Source: Chaenocephalus aceratus
Lineage: Eukaryota; Chordata; Actinopteri; Perciformes; Channichthyidae
Direction: 5' to 3'
NCBI GenBank assembly: GCA_023974075.1
Contig: JAMFTG010000180.1
Coordinates: 1 to 64,000, forward strand
Length of the DNA: 64,000 nucleotides
Positions 11,191-24,800 of this stretch are shown here, piece by piece. Both the position numbers and the translations under genes were made by a program. Under the pieces are notes generated by a model. That model had not been told where the DNA came from, made no database searches, and saw nothing but the letters and a program-made list of their open reading frames with translations. Each line of letters starts with the position of its first letter. Within the stretch, counting starts at the first letter, position 1.

Positions 11191-12689
11191 CCCACCATGA
11201 ACGATTGAGCCCCTGGACATTTGCTTTATGTCATTCCCGATCCCCCTCTGTTCCTGTAACCTTAACACGGCCGGCTCTGAAATCAAGGCACACAATGCCC
11301 CTGAGAAAGTACTTTGAGAAAAACACGAATGAATGAAAATGAATTTCATGTTTAATTAGTTATCCTGCCGAGAAAATTACATTAATTAACCACTAATTTA
11401 AACTGTAAATAAGCCAACGTTGTAGGAAAGACTTTCCCATATTTAGTTCTGACATGATGTTATGTCTGCATCATGAAGTCTTTTACACTTTGAACACATC
11501 TGTTACTTGCACAATTGGCTGCCAACGTGCAGAGTTGCAAAGTGCAGCGATTATCTTTATCATTAGAGGCGAGAAATTGACTTAAAATGCATCATTATTC
11601 GTCCATAGTTAGCATAATCCATGTCTCTTTAACAAAGCCCTTTTTAAAAACATGTAACAAGACCAGTTCAAGTGTCATTGGGATGCATCCAGCAGCTTCT
11701 ACACTAATGTCTTGAAACTGAATATAAATGTCCTACCGGCCCTAAAACAAGCTTTCATCCCATATTTACATCGGATATTAAACTAAATCCACTGATGTGA
11801 ATTCATTTACATGCCACACATTCATTAAAGAGCCTAAATATTGCTCATTAATGCGTGTCCGGAGATGTTCTCGTGTGTGAAATGGAATGGAGATTTTAAA
11901 GCTGTAAAGTAGAATCATTTTAAATAATACACACCCCGTTTATTCTTCGCCTAATTTGCCTCGACAGAAGTATCACACCACCCACATTAAGACCTGTCTT
12001 TTGATGAAATGCCCAGGGGAAATTGTGGTGTCAGGTATTGACACTGGTAGGAAATCTCCTCCAATATAAAGAATCATTATGGAAGTGGCAAAAGGTGATT
12101 GAAAAAAACAGGCAGGTGAAGACAAACAGAACCTCTCGATGCATTCGGCATCACACAGGAGTCGGAGGGGTCATAGATACAAAGCCTTGGAGATAGAAAC
12201 CGAGGAGAACGGCAGAGAAAGCCTTTTCCAGGAGAGATCCAGGCAGAGGTTGAGTATTCCTCTTCACATGTCTGTCCTCGGCTGTCTGAGGACACTGCAG
12301 TGTTTGCCTCGTTGACTCGTTAACGATGTGGTAAAGACACGCATGAAACCAGTTAGATGAACTCTATGAGGCGGAAACATGGCAGCGAATTTGAATATTT
12401 GTTTCCCGCATGATTAGTTTCTCGTCCACACAACCCAGCTGCGATTGGTTTTCTACTCCAATAACACTGAGAGGAGACGACAAATAGAGACTTCAGAAGA
12501 AGAGTCTTTTGTGATGGTCTGTTCACACGTCGTCTTGTATTTGATTATCTGGCTGTCTGTGTTGCCACTCGTTGCATCGTTGATGAATGAGTTTGGAGCC
12601 AAACACTTCAGATACATGTTTGTATATATCTCAGACCTATTATATATTGATGAAACACAGAATAATAGGAGACCTTTAATGTCTGAGCT
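11191..12689. other. No gene seen
   Basis: No coding region or repeat recognised. A homopolymer C run is at about 11181-11192. Confidence 0.5.
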
Positions 12690-12760
12690 TTAAAGGGGCT
12701 TGTAGGTGGAATATGATTTTAAATAGAGCCATGCTAGCTGTCTCGTTATGCTAATCTAAG
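12690..12760. repeat. Short dispersed repeat, copy 1
   Basis: Contains GGGGCTTGTAGGTG and AATAGAGCCATGCTAGC separated by a short variable stretch. The same two blocks recur in the same order at 21543-21592. It resembles a common fish dispersed repeat with GCTAAGCTAA-type flanks. Confidence 0.5.
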
Positions 12761-12858
12761 CTAAACAGATGCTAATAGCTTCGTATTTAACGTACAGACG
12801 GCAGCACAATGGGTTGCATTAACAGCAGTACAGTAGCATTGCAGACAATGGCAGTTAC

Positions 12859-12962
12859 TAGAGATGTCCCGATCTGATCACGTGATCGGGGATCGGAGCC
12901 GATCACGTGATTTTCAAAAGATCGGAATCGGGAGAAAAAAATCGGGGATCGGGACATCCCTA
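12859..12962. mobile_element. 104-bp hAT-type MITE with 8-bp target duplication
   Basis: The ends are inverted: TAGAGATGTCCCGATC at the left and GATCGGGACATCCCTA at the right. The element is flanked by a perfect 8-bp direct repeat, gcagttac, at 12851-12858 and 12963-12970. The interior is rich in GATCACGTGATC-type palindromes, so a single strand would fold strongly. An 8-bp duplication is characteristic of hAT transposases. Confidence 0.9.
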
Positions 12963-12970
12963 GCAGTTAC

Positions 12971-15850
<2,880 letters not shown>

Positions 15851-15858
15851 TGCTAAGA

Positions 15859-17473
15859 CAGGGGTACTCAAATACAAATCTTAAAGGTCCAACAAATGTT
15901 TTTCAATAAGACAAAGGTCCGTTTATTACGGTCATTTAAACCTTTAAACAATTGCAACAAGATTCTTAACACGAGGTTGCAAAAACTAAAATAATCTGTA
16001 TGCAGCAGTTGTCATTGTTATTGTGTCTGTGCTTGACCCCTCAGAGTCGCAGAGTAAGAGCTGCAGTTATGAATAAAGGCAGCTGCACTCTTTTTCATTC
16101 AGCATTCCCATTATTGCTTTATAAATGTCTTGCCCCCTTGTGTGTCCACTGAGGTTCGTCAGGCCCAACACATCTTCAACAAACTCCCCCTTTGCCTCAT
16201 CATAAAAACTCACAAACACCAGCAACTGAGCATTGTCAGCGGTGTCAGTGGACTCACCCACAGCTAAGGAAATGCACTGTGCATTTTTTATTCCATCACA
16301 AAGCTGATTAATCAAATCACCAGCCAGTATGTATGTTCTTCTGGTTGCTGTGGAATCTGAGAGAGGGATTTGCTTGATTTGACCTGTTATTTTCTCTTTT
16401 TGTTTGCCTTCACATGGTCTCCATCACTTCAGTCGTGCATTATTTTATACTTCAGTTATTATCCAGTGGAAAGTCCTTACCTGCTGGCCTAGTTCAATCA
16501 AAGTGGTTACTGTTTTTTGGCTGCGCAGTGTAGTTTTACACACCGTCTTATTTGACTTTCTCAGGACATAAAACTGTTTTTTGGGGGCAGACCCCCACAA
16601 AGAAAAAAATATATTTACACACGTAAGGTCATCATCTTAATAGTTTTGTATGCTCATCCGTGAGCAGAGCATCAAGTCTATTACAGCTGAATGCGGTGAT
16701 TGCCATCTTGTTCAGCAAAACACCTCACAAACTTATTAAGATCAAAGCTTTAGTGCGTTTTGATTCAATGCTGAGTACAGCCGCAAATACCTCATTCCTT
16801 CAGTACTTGGGTCCGAATGCTTCTCGTTTTGCACCGTCCCGTTGAAATGAAATCGCTGCCAATCATATTTCCACGCTCGCGCTAGGGCCGGGGGAGGGGT
16901 TACAAGATGTGCATCTTGTGCTGCATCCACTTGCACTCGGACATTAGAGACTTTCTCTCATAAATGTCCGATGAGCCACAACTTTTCTTTCAAAACAAAG
17001 CTGCCAACTGGGGGGGCAGCTGGGGTGGTAGTTGCCACCCCGGTAGGTGAAACTAGGCTACTAGCTACAGTACAGATGCAACTAGATGAGCTGTTAACTC
17101 TCGCTCTGACTTTTTTTTTTTTTAAACTCTCGTTCTGACTCAGACAGGTTGAAAGAGACGATACACGCATTTTTCCCACTGGCATTCCGCGAAGACCCGC
17201 CCCCTCTGATTCGCAGACTGTTGGCGGGGGAAAAAACGCTGACGGGATGCTGAATGTGATTGGACCAATGCGTTGACGGACACACACAGACAGTGGAATA
17301 GTCAGACATGCAGAGCGCTGTTTGCAGTGGACATAACGGAGAATTTTGACTCGTTGTGTTGTGGCGCTGTCTCGCAGATAACACAGATAATACAGATAAT
17401 ACATATGAAAAGTATAATTTGCTCAGAGTCCAGAGACAGTTGTGGACCGGAGTCCGTACTTTGAGGATGCCTG
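15859..17473 (-). mobile_element. hAT (Charlie-like) element with 8-bp target duplication
   Basis: The left end CAGGGGTACTCAAAT...TTAAAGGTCC matches the right end read in reverse, CAGGCATCCTCAAAG...CTCCGGTCC. A perfect 8-bp direct repeat, tgctaaga, flanks it at 15851-15858 and 17474-17481. A minus-strand transposase remnant lies inside (16067-16320). The rest has lost coding capacity; a T-run and a GC-rich segment at 16860-17260 may be the old 5' region. At 1.6 kb it is shorter than an autonomous hAT, so it is an internally deleted copy. Confidence 0.9.
16067..16320 (-). pseudogene. hAT transposase fragment with altered DESTD-like motif
   Basis: About 82 residues match the part of hAT/Charlie transposases (as in the GTF2IRD2/ZBED-like group) around the first catalytic acid. 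A run ISLAVGESTDTADNAQLLVF is followed by a LGLTNLSGHTRGQDIYKAI segment. In active relatives this site normally reads as an Asp-Glu-Ser-Thr-Asp type motif. Here the first position is glycine, which would be expected to abolish activity. The flanking parts of the protein are missing or frameshifted. Confidence 0.8.
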
Positions 17474-17481
17474 TGCTAAGA

Positions 17482-17932
17482 TATATAAAGTATGAAAACG
17501 GTAAGTAGTGCAAGTATAGTATAACATATATAGATATTAATTTCATGATGATAAACATTGTGGAACAACGATGAAAATGGGAATGGAAGTGGCGACGTAA
17601 AACTCACACAAAACAACAACAAACTTTTGCCGAGCCAATTGGAGAGTTTCATCAGCAGCACGTGGTAAAAACCACCAATGAGCGCTCAGCTCGAGATACC
17701 AGCGAGCCGTTTCCCATCAAGCATTTCGCTTCCGCAGCCCGCGGAGGGAAACTGCGCCACAAGTCTGCGGGCGTCTTTGTCCCGCGAGATTTCAACATCT
17801 CATGTAGGCGAGCCTCCAGAGCAAGTCGGACAAAATGACTAACCATCATGCAACGCTCTAGCAAGACGTTGATCGCAACTGCGCAGGTCTCGCTTGTCTC
17901 AAACAAGCCTAGAGACTCCACAAAGCTCCGTC
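17482..17932. other. No gene seen; GC-rich stretch
   Basis: A GC-rich piece at 17640-17930 separates two hAT insertions. Its minus-strand open frame has no motif I recognise and was not called. Confidence 0.4.
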
Positions 17933-17940
17933 ACCTGACA

Positions 17941-19302
17941 GTAGTGATGGGCATTTAGATTCCCTTCGGGGACACAAATCTTTTGATTCAGTTCACTTTA
18001 AAGATTCGTTCACTGATTCGTTCACCAGTTCGCGAACGACTTCTGGTGATTTGCACGTTCGCGAATGATTCGTCTTTGTACTTAATTCGTTCAGTGAGTC
18101 TTCACTACTGCCGAAGTCCGTACAAGAAGTTTGCTGGCGTAAAATGTATGATATTAAAACACATTTTCCACCTCACCTTGTTGCCCCATAAATTATTTTC
18201 TGGGAATAGGCTACTTATTATTTAAGAAATATAATTGGCCATTGTTAAATCTCATAAGTGTGTGCCTGACGATGTATTACAGCAGGCTAGCACGTTATAC
18301 TTTCAAACCCATGCACGTACTATGTGGCCTAACTTAAATCCCAAAGCATTAAACTCCATTTGGCCGAGTTCAAAGTGAATACAAAAATATATCCTCTACA
18401 TCGGTGACGATTTATTCATATTCTATGTACCCATCTATGTTTACCTTTAGCTAGCGGCTAAGCTAGTGGGACGCTACGGAGCCCAGCTATCCGCCCTCTG
18501 AAGCTTTTAGGGCCGACAGGGGGAGGAGAATACAACGCTGTGTGTATTTATCGCTAAGCTAGCAGCTAAGCTAGCTGGATGCTACGGAGCCCGGCAGCTA
18601 TCCGCCCTCTGAATCTTTTAGGGCCGTCAGGGGGAGGAGAATGTCCCGCTAACGCTGTGTGTGTGTGTGTTTCACGTTAGCGGGACGCTATGGAGCCCAG
18701 GTATCCGCCCTCTGAAGCTTTTAGGGCCGACAGGGGGAGGAGAATACAATGCTGTGTGTATTTATCGCTAAGCTAGCGGCTAAGCTAACTGGACGCTACG
18801 GTTCAGGTATCCGTCCTCTGAGGCATTTATGGCGGACAGGTTGAGGAGGATGTCCCGCTCCTGTGTGTGTGTAACGGAGCTCAGATGAGAGGGCTCTGAT
18901 TACAGTTTTAATCCTCTGTCAAACTGCATGTTTTCTGCTATATTTGATGAGATAAAATGATTTTCAGAAGTTTGACAGAGAATAACTGAAAGTACACAGT
19001 AAAATAACTTCATAGTAGACTACTTGTGGTAGAAGTCCAACTGGTACTGAGTCCAACAGTAAAGTACTTCATTGTATTTGTGGTAGTTGTCTAACTGAGT
19101 CCAACTCTGTGTAGACGGAACATCCAGTATTTCGGAGGGGCCCTAACGGGACCCTCCTCTTGAAAGAAAGGGATATCAGAATAACTGTAGGTTCAGTTCT
19201 TTAAGTTCGTCCTCTTTAGCTTTTGGCGGAAGGCGGCGACTCAAACAAACGAATCGTTTTGTGGGAGGAATCAGTTCATCTGTTCACGAACGACCCATCA
19301 CT
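17941..19302. mobile_element. Non-autonomous hAT-like element with 8-bp flanking repeat
   Basis: The left end reads GTAGTGATGGGC and the right end CGACCCATCACTAC, an imperfect inverted pair. Subterminal GATTCGTTC/ACGAACGA blocks occur on both sides. The sequence acctgaca occurs immediately outside both ends (17933-17940 and 19303-19310), as expected for a hAT duplication, although the exact boundary at the right is ambiguous by two bases. The interior carries a four-unit tandem repeat and no transposase. Confidence 0.8.
18440..18880. repeat. About 110-bp tandem repeat, four units, inside the hAT
   Basis: The landmark TATCCGCCCTCTGAA (last copy TATCCGTCCTCTGAG) occurs near 18488, 18599, 18690 and 18808. 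Each copy is followed by an AGGGCCG(A/T)CAGGGGGAGGAG-type block that is degraded in the last unit. Between units are GCTAAGCTAGC runs and a short GT repeat. Confidence 0.85.
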
Positions 19303-19310
19303 ACCTGACA

Positions 19311-20090
19311 TCTCATTTGGCTCCTCCCTCTTCAATGGCGGCTGTGACGTAATCTTCCGCCCTCCTTTCACCAATGTCCGATATCGCACATAACAGAGGA
19401 TTTTGTCATTGTACATTCAATACATAACTAAACACGCCTTTTCTCCTCATGTTCTCCTTAATGACTTTTCATTTATTGCATTTTATCGGCTGCAATCGTT
19501 ACTTTTCCGTTAAAACCTGAAGTCAAGCTGCTGTTGGTATTTCGGAGATCTCTTCCGGAATAGCTTTTCAAAATAAACTTTAACCGCAGGCGAAAACTAA
19601 CCGGAAGTATTTTCACAATACAAAGTTATAACATTACTGTATGTTTAAACTGTCTTATATCATTAAATATTGATTTTAATTTCTAACACTGCCACTACAT
19701 CTGAAAACATTTATAAAATAAAGAATCTAATTGTCAAATCACCTTCAAAAAAAGTTGCAAATCATGTAGATATTTGATAATATAATATATGCATACATTT
19801 GGCAGCAATTTGGTCCTTTATTTGCAAATAACCGTCAATGCAAAAACAGCCCAATTCACAAAGACCGACCCTAAACACCGTACATTGTAACAGCACAATT
19901 AGTAGCATCTTCAAAGAGTTGGCACATTTATAAGAACTGATTTATTTTAGGATGCAGGGACACAATGCAGTGACAGTTGGTCATGGAAATGAATAAAGCT
20001 CCCCTGCATGCCAATATACACGAGAGGGAAAAATAATTCCTTCCCTCTCCCTGCTTTCCCAAATCCTTGGCTCACATGTTTCCCTTTCCT
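19311..20090. other. No gene seen
   Basis: No coding region or element recognised. It begins with a short CpG-containing stretch with a TGACGTAA motif (about 19345), which is a cAMP-response-like sequence but not evidence of a promoter on its own. Confidence 0.4.
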
Positions 20091-20612
20091 TTCTCAATTG
20101 CCTCCGAGGTTTGGATGGAAGTGGCACTCCTGGACAAACCTCTGGCTCGGGCCGACTCTCATCCCTCACACTGACACCTTGGCCTCAGCAACAACATGTA
20201 AAAAAAAAAAGGACGAATTGCACTCAGCTGCAAAACTTTACTTTACGCTAATGAGCGCAGTTCATCGAGCTATCGGCCGCTTCAATCTTAGTCTGCCAAA
20301 CTATGTCTTAGGTTCTGCTCCTCACGTACAGAGCCCTGAATGGACAAAGCCCAAAATACCTCTGTGACCTCATTCATACCCAGACATCTACCCGCTCTCT
20401 CCGCTCCAGCCACGCTCCTCTTCTCTACATCCCCCGCACACGTCTCCGAACAATGGGAGACCGAGCCTTCTGCTCGTTCGCCCCGCGCCTCTGGAACTCC
20501 CTCCCAGATCAGCTGAGATCTGCCCCTTCCACCGAGGTCTTCAAAACCGGCCTTAAGACCCTCTTCTTTCGGCAGGCCTTCCAATAAACTTTGAGCACGG
20601 TACACCTGGAGT
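20091..20612 (+). repeat. Segmental duplication, copy 1
   Basis: This 0.52-kb block is nearly identical to 21960-22485. It runs from TTCTCAATTGCCTCCGAGG to GGTACACCTGGAGT and includes a run of A, about 230 bp of unrecognised sequence and a LINE C-terminal coding end. The copies lie 1.87 kb apart in the same orientation, with a hAT MITE between them. Confidence 0.9.
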
Positions 20613-20800
20613 ACTGCCATTTTTATCGCTATCTCCGACTTTTATACTCTATTTTATATTTTATTTTTTGATTTCTTATTATTATTACAATTATTTGTCT
20701 TTTATTATCTCAAAGTGTATCAGTATCCCTTGTTGTGAAGCACTTCGAGATTTGTCTTGGCAGATGAGAAGCGCTATATAAATTAAATATATATTATATA
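20327..20800 (+). pseudogene. Non-LTR retrotransposon C-terminus and 3' end
   Basis: An open stretch to a TAA at 20585-20587 encodes the typical LINE tail: ALNGQSPKYLCDLI, a TRSLRSS block, then RAFCSFAPRLWNSLPDQL and a Phe-Lys-Thr-Gly-Leu-Lys-Thr-Leu-Phe-Phe end. It keeps one frame in this copy. The 3' UTR continues to AAGCGCTATATAAATTAAA near 20785 and an AT repeat tail. Everything 5' of this is missing, so it is a truncated insertion, related to but distinct from the 2-3.6 kb LINE. Confidence 0.8.
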
Positions 20801-21038
20801 TATATATATATTATATTATATACTCGTTGCATTTTGATGAATGATATGAAGTTATTTGAGTTATTGTGCTAAAAGGGTTAACTATGCTTCAAGCTGTCAC
20901 CATGAGGCTGCATTGCAACAAGCGCTAACCCTACTGTAGCAAGACAAACACAAATAGTCCTGCGCATAACCCGCTGTAAAACTCAACATTTGTTCTTTGT
21001 AAAATTGTAGATTTAACAAGTTATAACATCACTTAATG

Positions 21039-21523
21039 CAGGGGTGTCAAACTCAAGGCCCGGGGGCCAAATCCGGCCCGTGACTTCATGTTATGTGGCC
21101 CACAACAGCTCTGAAAGAATATAATATGTTTATTATACGGTTACATGCTGATTTACAGAAGCGTTGCCCATAAACTACATGTCCCACAATGCATCTCAAA
21201 TATGCCTTTTTTCCAAAATGTTACTTTTTTTCCAAAATGTCACCTTTTTGTGGCTTTTGTTTTTAAATCATTTTGTGACATTCCCACTGAAGAGACTTGC
21301 AATTATTTGCCCTAAACTTCTCCTTTCAGACGTAGTTAATTATGAAGTTATTACCCTATCCCATAATAATCCAATGCAGAGCCAATAATGTAATATAACA
21401 TTATTTTATATATATTAAATATTTATATATGTATTTTTATATAGTCTTAAAGTTACAACCGGCCCTTTGAGCGCAACGATAATGCTGATGTGGCCCGTGA
21501 TGAAATTGAGTTTGACCCCCCTG
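21039..21523. mobile_element. 485-bp hAT MITE with 8-bp target duplication
   Basis: The terminal inverted repeats are CAGGGGTGTCAAACTCAAGG at the left and, read in reverse from the right, CAGGGGGGTCAAACTCAAT. A perfect duplication, acttaatg, lies at 21031-21038 and 21524-21531. The subterminal GGCCCG(T)GA blocks are also inverted. There is no coding sequence. The CAGGGGT start is typical of Charlie-type hATs. Confidence 0.93.
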
Positions 21524-21534
21524 ACTTAATGTAT

Positions 21535-21600
21535 GAGCTTCATAGGGGCTTGTAGGTGAATTATGTTAGTTTGAAATAGAGCCATGCTAGCAAACTTTAC
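21535..21600. repeat. Short dispersed repeat, copy 2
   Basis: Same pair of blocks as at 12690-12760 (GGGGCTTGTAGGTG, then AATAGAGCCATGCTAGC). Confidence 0.5.
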
Positions 21601-21959
21601 GGGCGTTTCCGGCACTGGAATATCAGCGCCATGTGAATGGGACCGTGAAGCAGGATGGATAGCGGGCGCTAATGAAGCGCGATTCATAGAGCTTTCAGCG
21701 GCTTCCATCCATTCTCTGTCAATTCCCTCCTTAATGTATCTTTCTCAACCATCACAGCGCATTATTCCTCTCCCATATCTCCTGCTTTAAGCTTGGCCAG
21801 AGAGCATAGCAGCTCCAGTCCCACGGCACATTGGTCCCATGACGTATAGACCAATTAAATGATCGTTTTAGGAGATTGCGATCTCAGCTCTCTGGCTCTC
21901 TCGCTGATCAGCTGACGAGGGAAATGTATCTTTGCAAGATGAAGAAGAAATATCTTTTC
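21601..21959. other. No gene seen
   Basis: Unremarkable sequence between a dispersed repeat and the second copy of the segmental duplication. Confidence 0.4.
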
Positions 21960-22485
21960 TTCTCAATTGCCTCCGAGGTTTGGATGGAAGTGGCACTCCT
22001 GGACAAACCTCTGGCTCGGGCCGACTCTCATCCCTCACACTGACACCTTGGCCTCAGCAACAACATGTAAAAAAAAAAGGACGAATTGCACTCAGCTGCA
22101 AAACTTTACTTTACGCTAATGAGCGCAGTTCATCGAGCTATCGGCCGCTTCAATCTTAGTCTGCCAAACTATGTCTTAGGTTCTGCTCCTCCTCCTCCTA
22201 CAGAGCCCTGAATGGACAAAGCCCAAAATACCTCTGTGACCTCATTCATACCCAGACATCTACCCGCTCTCTCCGCTCCAGCCACGCTCCTCTTCTTTAC
22301 ATCCCCCAGCACACGTCTCCGAACAATGGGAGACCGAGCCTTCTGCTCGTTCGCCCCGCGCCTCTGGAACTCCCTCCCAGATCAGCTGAGATCTGCCCCT
22401 TCCACCGAGGTCTTCAAAACCGGCCTTAAGACCCTCTTCTTTCGGCAGGCCTTCCAATAAACTTTGAGCACGGTACACCTGGAGT
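21960..22485 (+). repeat. Segmental duplication, copy 2
   Basis: Near-identical to 20091-20612. Differences I can see are a shorter A run, a CTCCTCCTCCTA expansion near 22190, and one extra base in a C-run near 22309. The copy stops abruptly at GGTACACCTGGAGT, where a tRNA-like sequence begins. Confidence 0.9.
22199..22460 (+). pseudogene. LINE C-terminal fragment, frameshifted duplicate
   Basis: Same LINE C-terminal coding end as at 20327-20587. A single-base insertion near 22309 throws the first third out of frame with the part encoding RAFCSFAPRLWNSLPDQL. The 3' UTR and tail present in copy 1 are missing. Confidence 0.75.
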
Positions 22486-22558
22486 TGCCGGGACTTGAAC
22501 TGGTGACCTTCCAGTTGCCAAGCCAAGTCCCTATCGACTTCGCCACCACCGCCCAAGC
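22486..22558 (-). mobile_element. tRNA-derived SINE head, minus strand
   Basis: On the minus strand the sequence has an A-box match TGGCGAAGTCG (22535-22545) and a near B box AGTTCAAGTCC (22491-22501, one mismatch to consensus). The spacing is close to that of a tRNA gene, but the cloverleaf is not convincing, so I call it a SINE head rather than a tRNA gene. It abuts the truncated end of the segmental duplication. Confidence 0.6.
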
Positions 22559-22599
22559 TTCCATTGTGGAACTAAGGTTACCAATATTGGGTCGAAAGC

Positions 22600-23345
22600 T
22601 CAGGGAAAGACAAAAGACTGCTTATAAGAACTGGACGTTATCACCGTGACGTCACCCATTCATTTGTGAACTATGGTTTTGTGTCTATTTTACAAATTGA
22701 ACCATCATTTACAAATTGGATATCATGCTGTACTGAAGAAGACTTGGGGCTGGTGATTTAGACCAACACTGAGGGGATACATGAAATGAAAGGGAACAGT
22801 AATTTTCTCATAGACCTCTATAGATTCAGACGTTTTTAAAGCATTTTTGTTTATTTTACTCTAAATCCGTCCATAATTTACAAATTGGACATCAAGAGTT
22901 GGAGTTAACAATTGAGATCATCTCATCAGGAAAATGTTAACTTACATCAAGTGAGAAGTAGGGTCATTTTCTCATAGACTTCTATAGATTCAGACTTTCT
23001 TTGGCATTTGTGTTTATTTTTACTCTAAATTCGACAATAATTTAGACATTTGAAATCATGCTGCACTGAAGAAGACTTGGGGCTTGTGGTTAAGACCATC
23101 TCATCACAGACAATGTATACATTAAGTTAGAAGTACAGGTACATTTCTCCTAGACCTCTATAGATTCAGACTTTCTTTGGCATTTGTATCTATTTTACTC
23201 TAAATCCGTCCATAATTTATTTGACATCATGCGTTGAAAATGTTTAGAAAATGTTAACTAAAGGAAAAAAGTAGGGTCATTTTCTCAAAGACTTCTATAG
23301 ATTCAGACTTTTTTGATACCTCTAAAACACAGAGCTGGACGATAG
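22600..23345. repeat. Diverged tandem repeat, four units of about 140-180 bp
   Basis: The landmark CTATAGATTCAGAC occurs near 22818, 22982, 23158 and 23295. Most copies are preceded by a TTTCTC(A/C)TAGAC-like block, and several are followed by ACTCTAAATCCG(T)CC and an AATTTA block. A related sequence in the opposite orientation is at about 27475-27510. The start of the block (AAGAACTGGACGT) recurs near 28111. Confidence 0.75.
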
Positions 23346-23656
23346 GGAGCTTTATTAATTACAATTAAAGTGTTCAAATCAATTCTATAAGTACCCTTGA
23401 AGCTAATGGGGGGAAACTTGATTAGGATTAATATAACCACACGTTCTGGATCCTCTTACAAGCCATGCATCAATTTATACCTGCTATAAATGATTGATGC
23501 TACTTTTGGAGAATGAAAACTTTACTAGGGAACCTTGAGCAAGAAAGAAAAACCTCTTTGTCTAAATAAAAATAGATTTTATAATCCCTTTAATCTGTCC
23601 TCTGAAAGCCCAGTCTGAAGAATGTATGTTGCTGATAAGCTTCAAAGTTTATCTTG
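23346..23656. other. No gene seen
   Basis: Short AT-rich spacer before the composite hAT. Confidence 0.4.
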
Positions 23657-23950
23657 GTGTAGTGCAGAGGTGCCCAGTGCGGGACAATGCTGGTAGATCA
23701 CGAGTCATTCATAAAAAAAAATCCAGCTCCGTTAAAATAGACAAAACAGGTTTTGATCGCTCCTCCCTTGGCCTCCCTGCCACTTAATTCAGGAGTTTAC
23801 TTGATTGACAGAAAAAGCAACCTATCGCTTTCCAGTCTGTTAACCCAGAATGCAAAGCGATACAAAATCAGTCAAGTGCCGGGAAAACTCAAATTAAATT
23901 AAAGAGACAAACAAGAGACAAACAACAAAATTAGTGCGGGACCGAGCAAA

Positions 23951-24121
23951 AAGCTAAAGACAAACCACTTCCACCCAGAATGGGAGGAAGAATATTTAGT
24001 TGTGATGTCACATTCAAAGGTTATTTGCCTTATTTGTAAAGCAAGCGTCGCTCTGCCAAAGAAAGGTAACGTGGAGAGGCATTATCGGAGTGTTCACAAG
24101 GCATATGACAGCGACTTCCCT
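23951..24121 (+). pseudogene. BED zinc-finger N-terminus of the outer hAT transposase
   Basis: About 57 residues read cleanly. A WEEEYLVVMSHSK segment is followed by ICLICKASVALPKKGNVERH and a RSVH end, with Cys-x2-Cys and His-x4-His spacing of a BED finger. This is the N-terminal DNA-binding domain of the GTF2IRD2/ZBED-like hAT group. It breaks off at about 24125, where unrelated hAT sequence starts, so no catalytic part remains in this frame. Confidence 0.8.
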
Positions 24122-24205
24122 CCGTTACTGTAACGCCGTTATTTTTGGCAGTAACTAGTACTCTAACGCATTACTTTTTAAATTCAGTAACTCAGTTACC
24201 GTTAC

Positions 24206-24790
24206 TACACTGAACAAAAATATAAACGCAACACTTTTGTTTTTGCTCCCATTTTTCATGAGATGAACTCACAGATCTAAAAAAAAAACGTTATATACAC
24301 AAAATAACCATTTCTCTCAAATATTGTTCACAAATCTGAAAAAAATCTGTGATAGTGAGCACTTCTCCTTTGCCGAGATAATCCATCCCACCTCACAGGT
24401 GTGGCATATCAAGATGCTGATTAGACAGCATGATTATTGCACAGGTGTGCCTTAGGCTGGCCATAATAAAAGGCCACTCTGAAACATGCATTTTTGCTTT
24501 ATTGGGGGGGTCTGGGGGGGTCCGAAAAACCAGTCAGTATCTGGTGTGAGGGGTAGGGGTAGGGTTAGGGGTAGGGGTAGGGGTAGGGTAATGTTGTGAA
24601 TCGAGTGGCCCATGGTGGGGGTGGGGTTATGGTATGGGCAGGCGTATGAAATGGACGACGAACACAGGCCACTCGATTCACAACATTACCCTACCCCTAC
24701 CCCTCACACCAGATACTGCTTGGTTTTCGGACCCCCCCAGACCCCCCCAATAAAGCAAAAATGCACGTTTCAGAGTGGCCTTTTATTGTG
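24206..24790. mobile_element. Tc1/mariner-derived MITE, copy 1, right end missing
   Basis: It starts at a TA with CACTGAACAAAAATATAAAC and continues through the long inverted repeat known from a widespread fish Tc1-like family. The interior keeps scraps of the old transposase region (a CGTCCAT...CGCCTGCCCATACC block on the minus strand) and an inner palindrome around TTGTGAATCGAGTGG. There is a GGGGTAGGGGTAGGG core at about 24548-24592. The right inverted repeat stops at about 24790, where it joins a TTAA-type MITE piece. Confidence 0.85.
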
Positions 24791-24800
24791 GCCATTCAAA

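Noticed and set aside
17652..17921. Minus-strand 89-codon frame between two hATs
   Set aside because: Ordinary composition but no recognised family; could be an old element scrap.
19345..19400. Host promoter with a TGACGTAA site
   Set aside because: A single motif with no downstream exon or CpG island of useful length.
24548..24592. Interstitial telomere from a chromosome fusion
   Set aside because: The GGGGTA/GGGTTA tract is inside a MITE and recurs in two other copies of it, so it belongs to the element.
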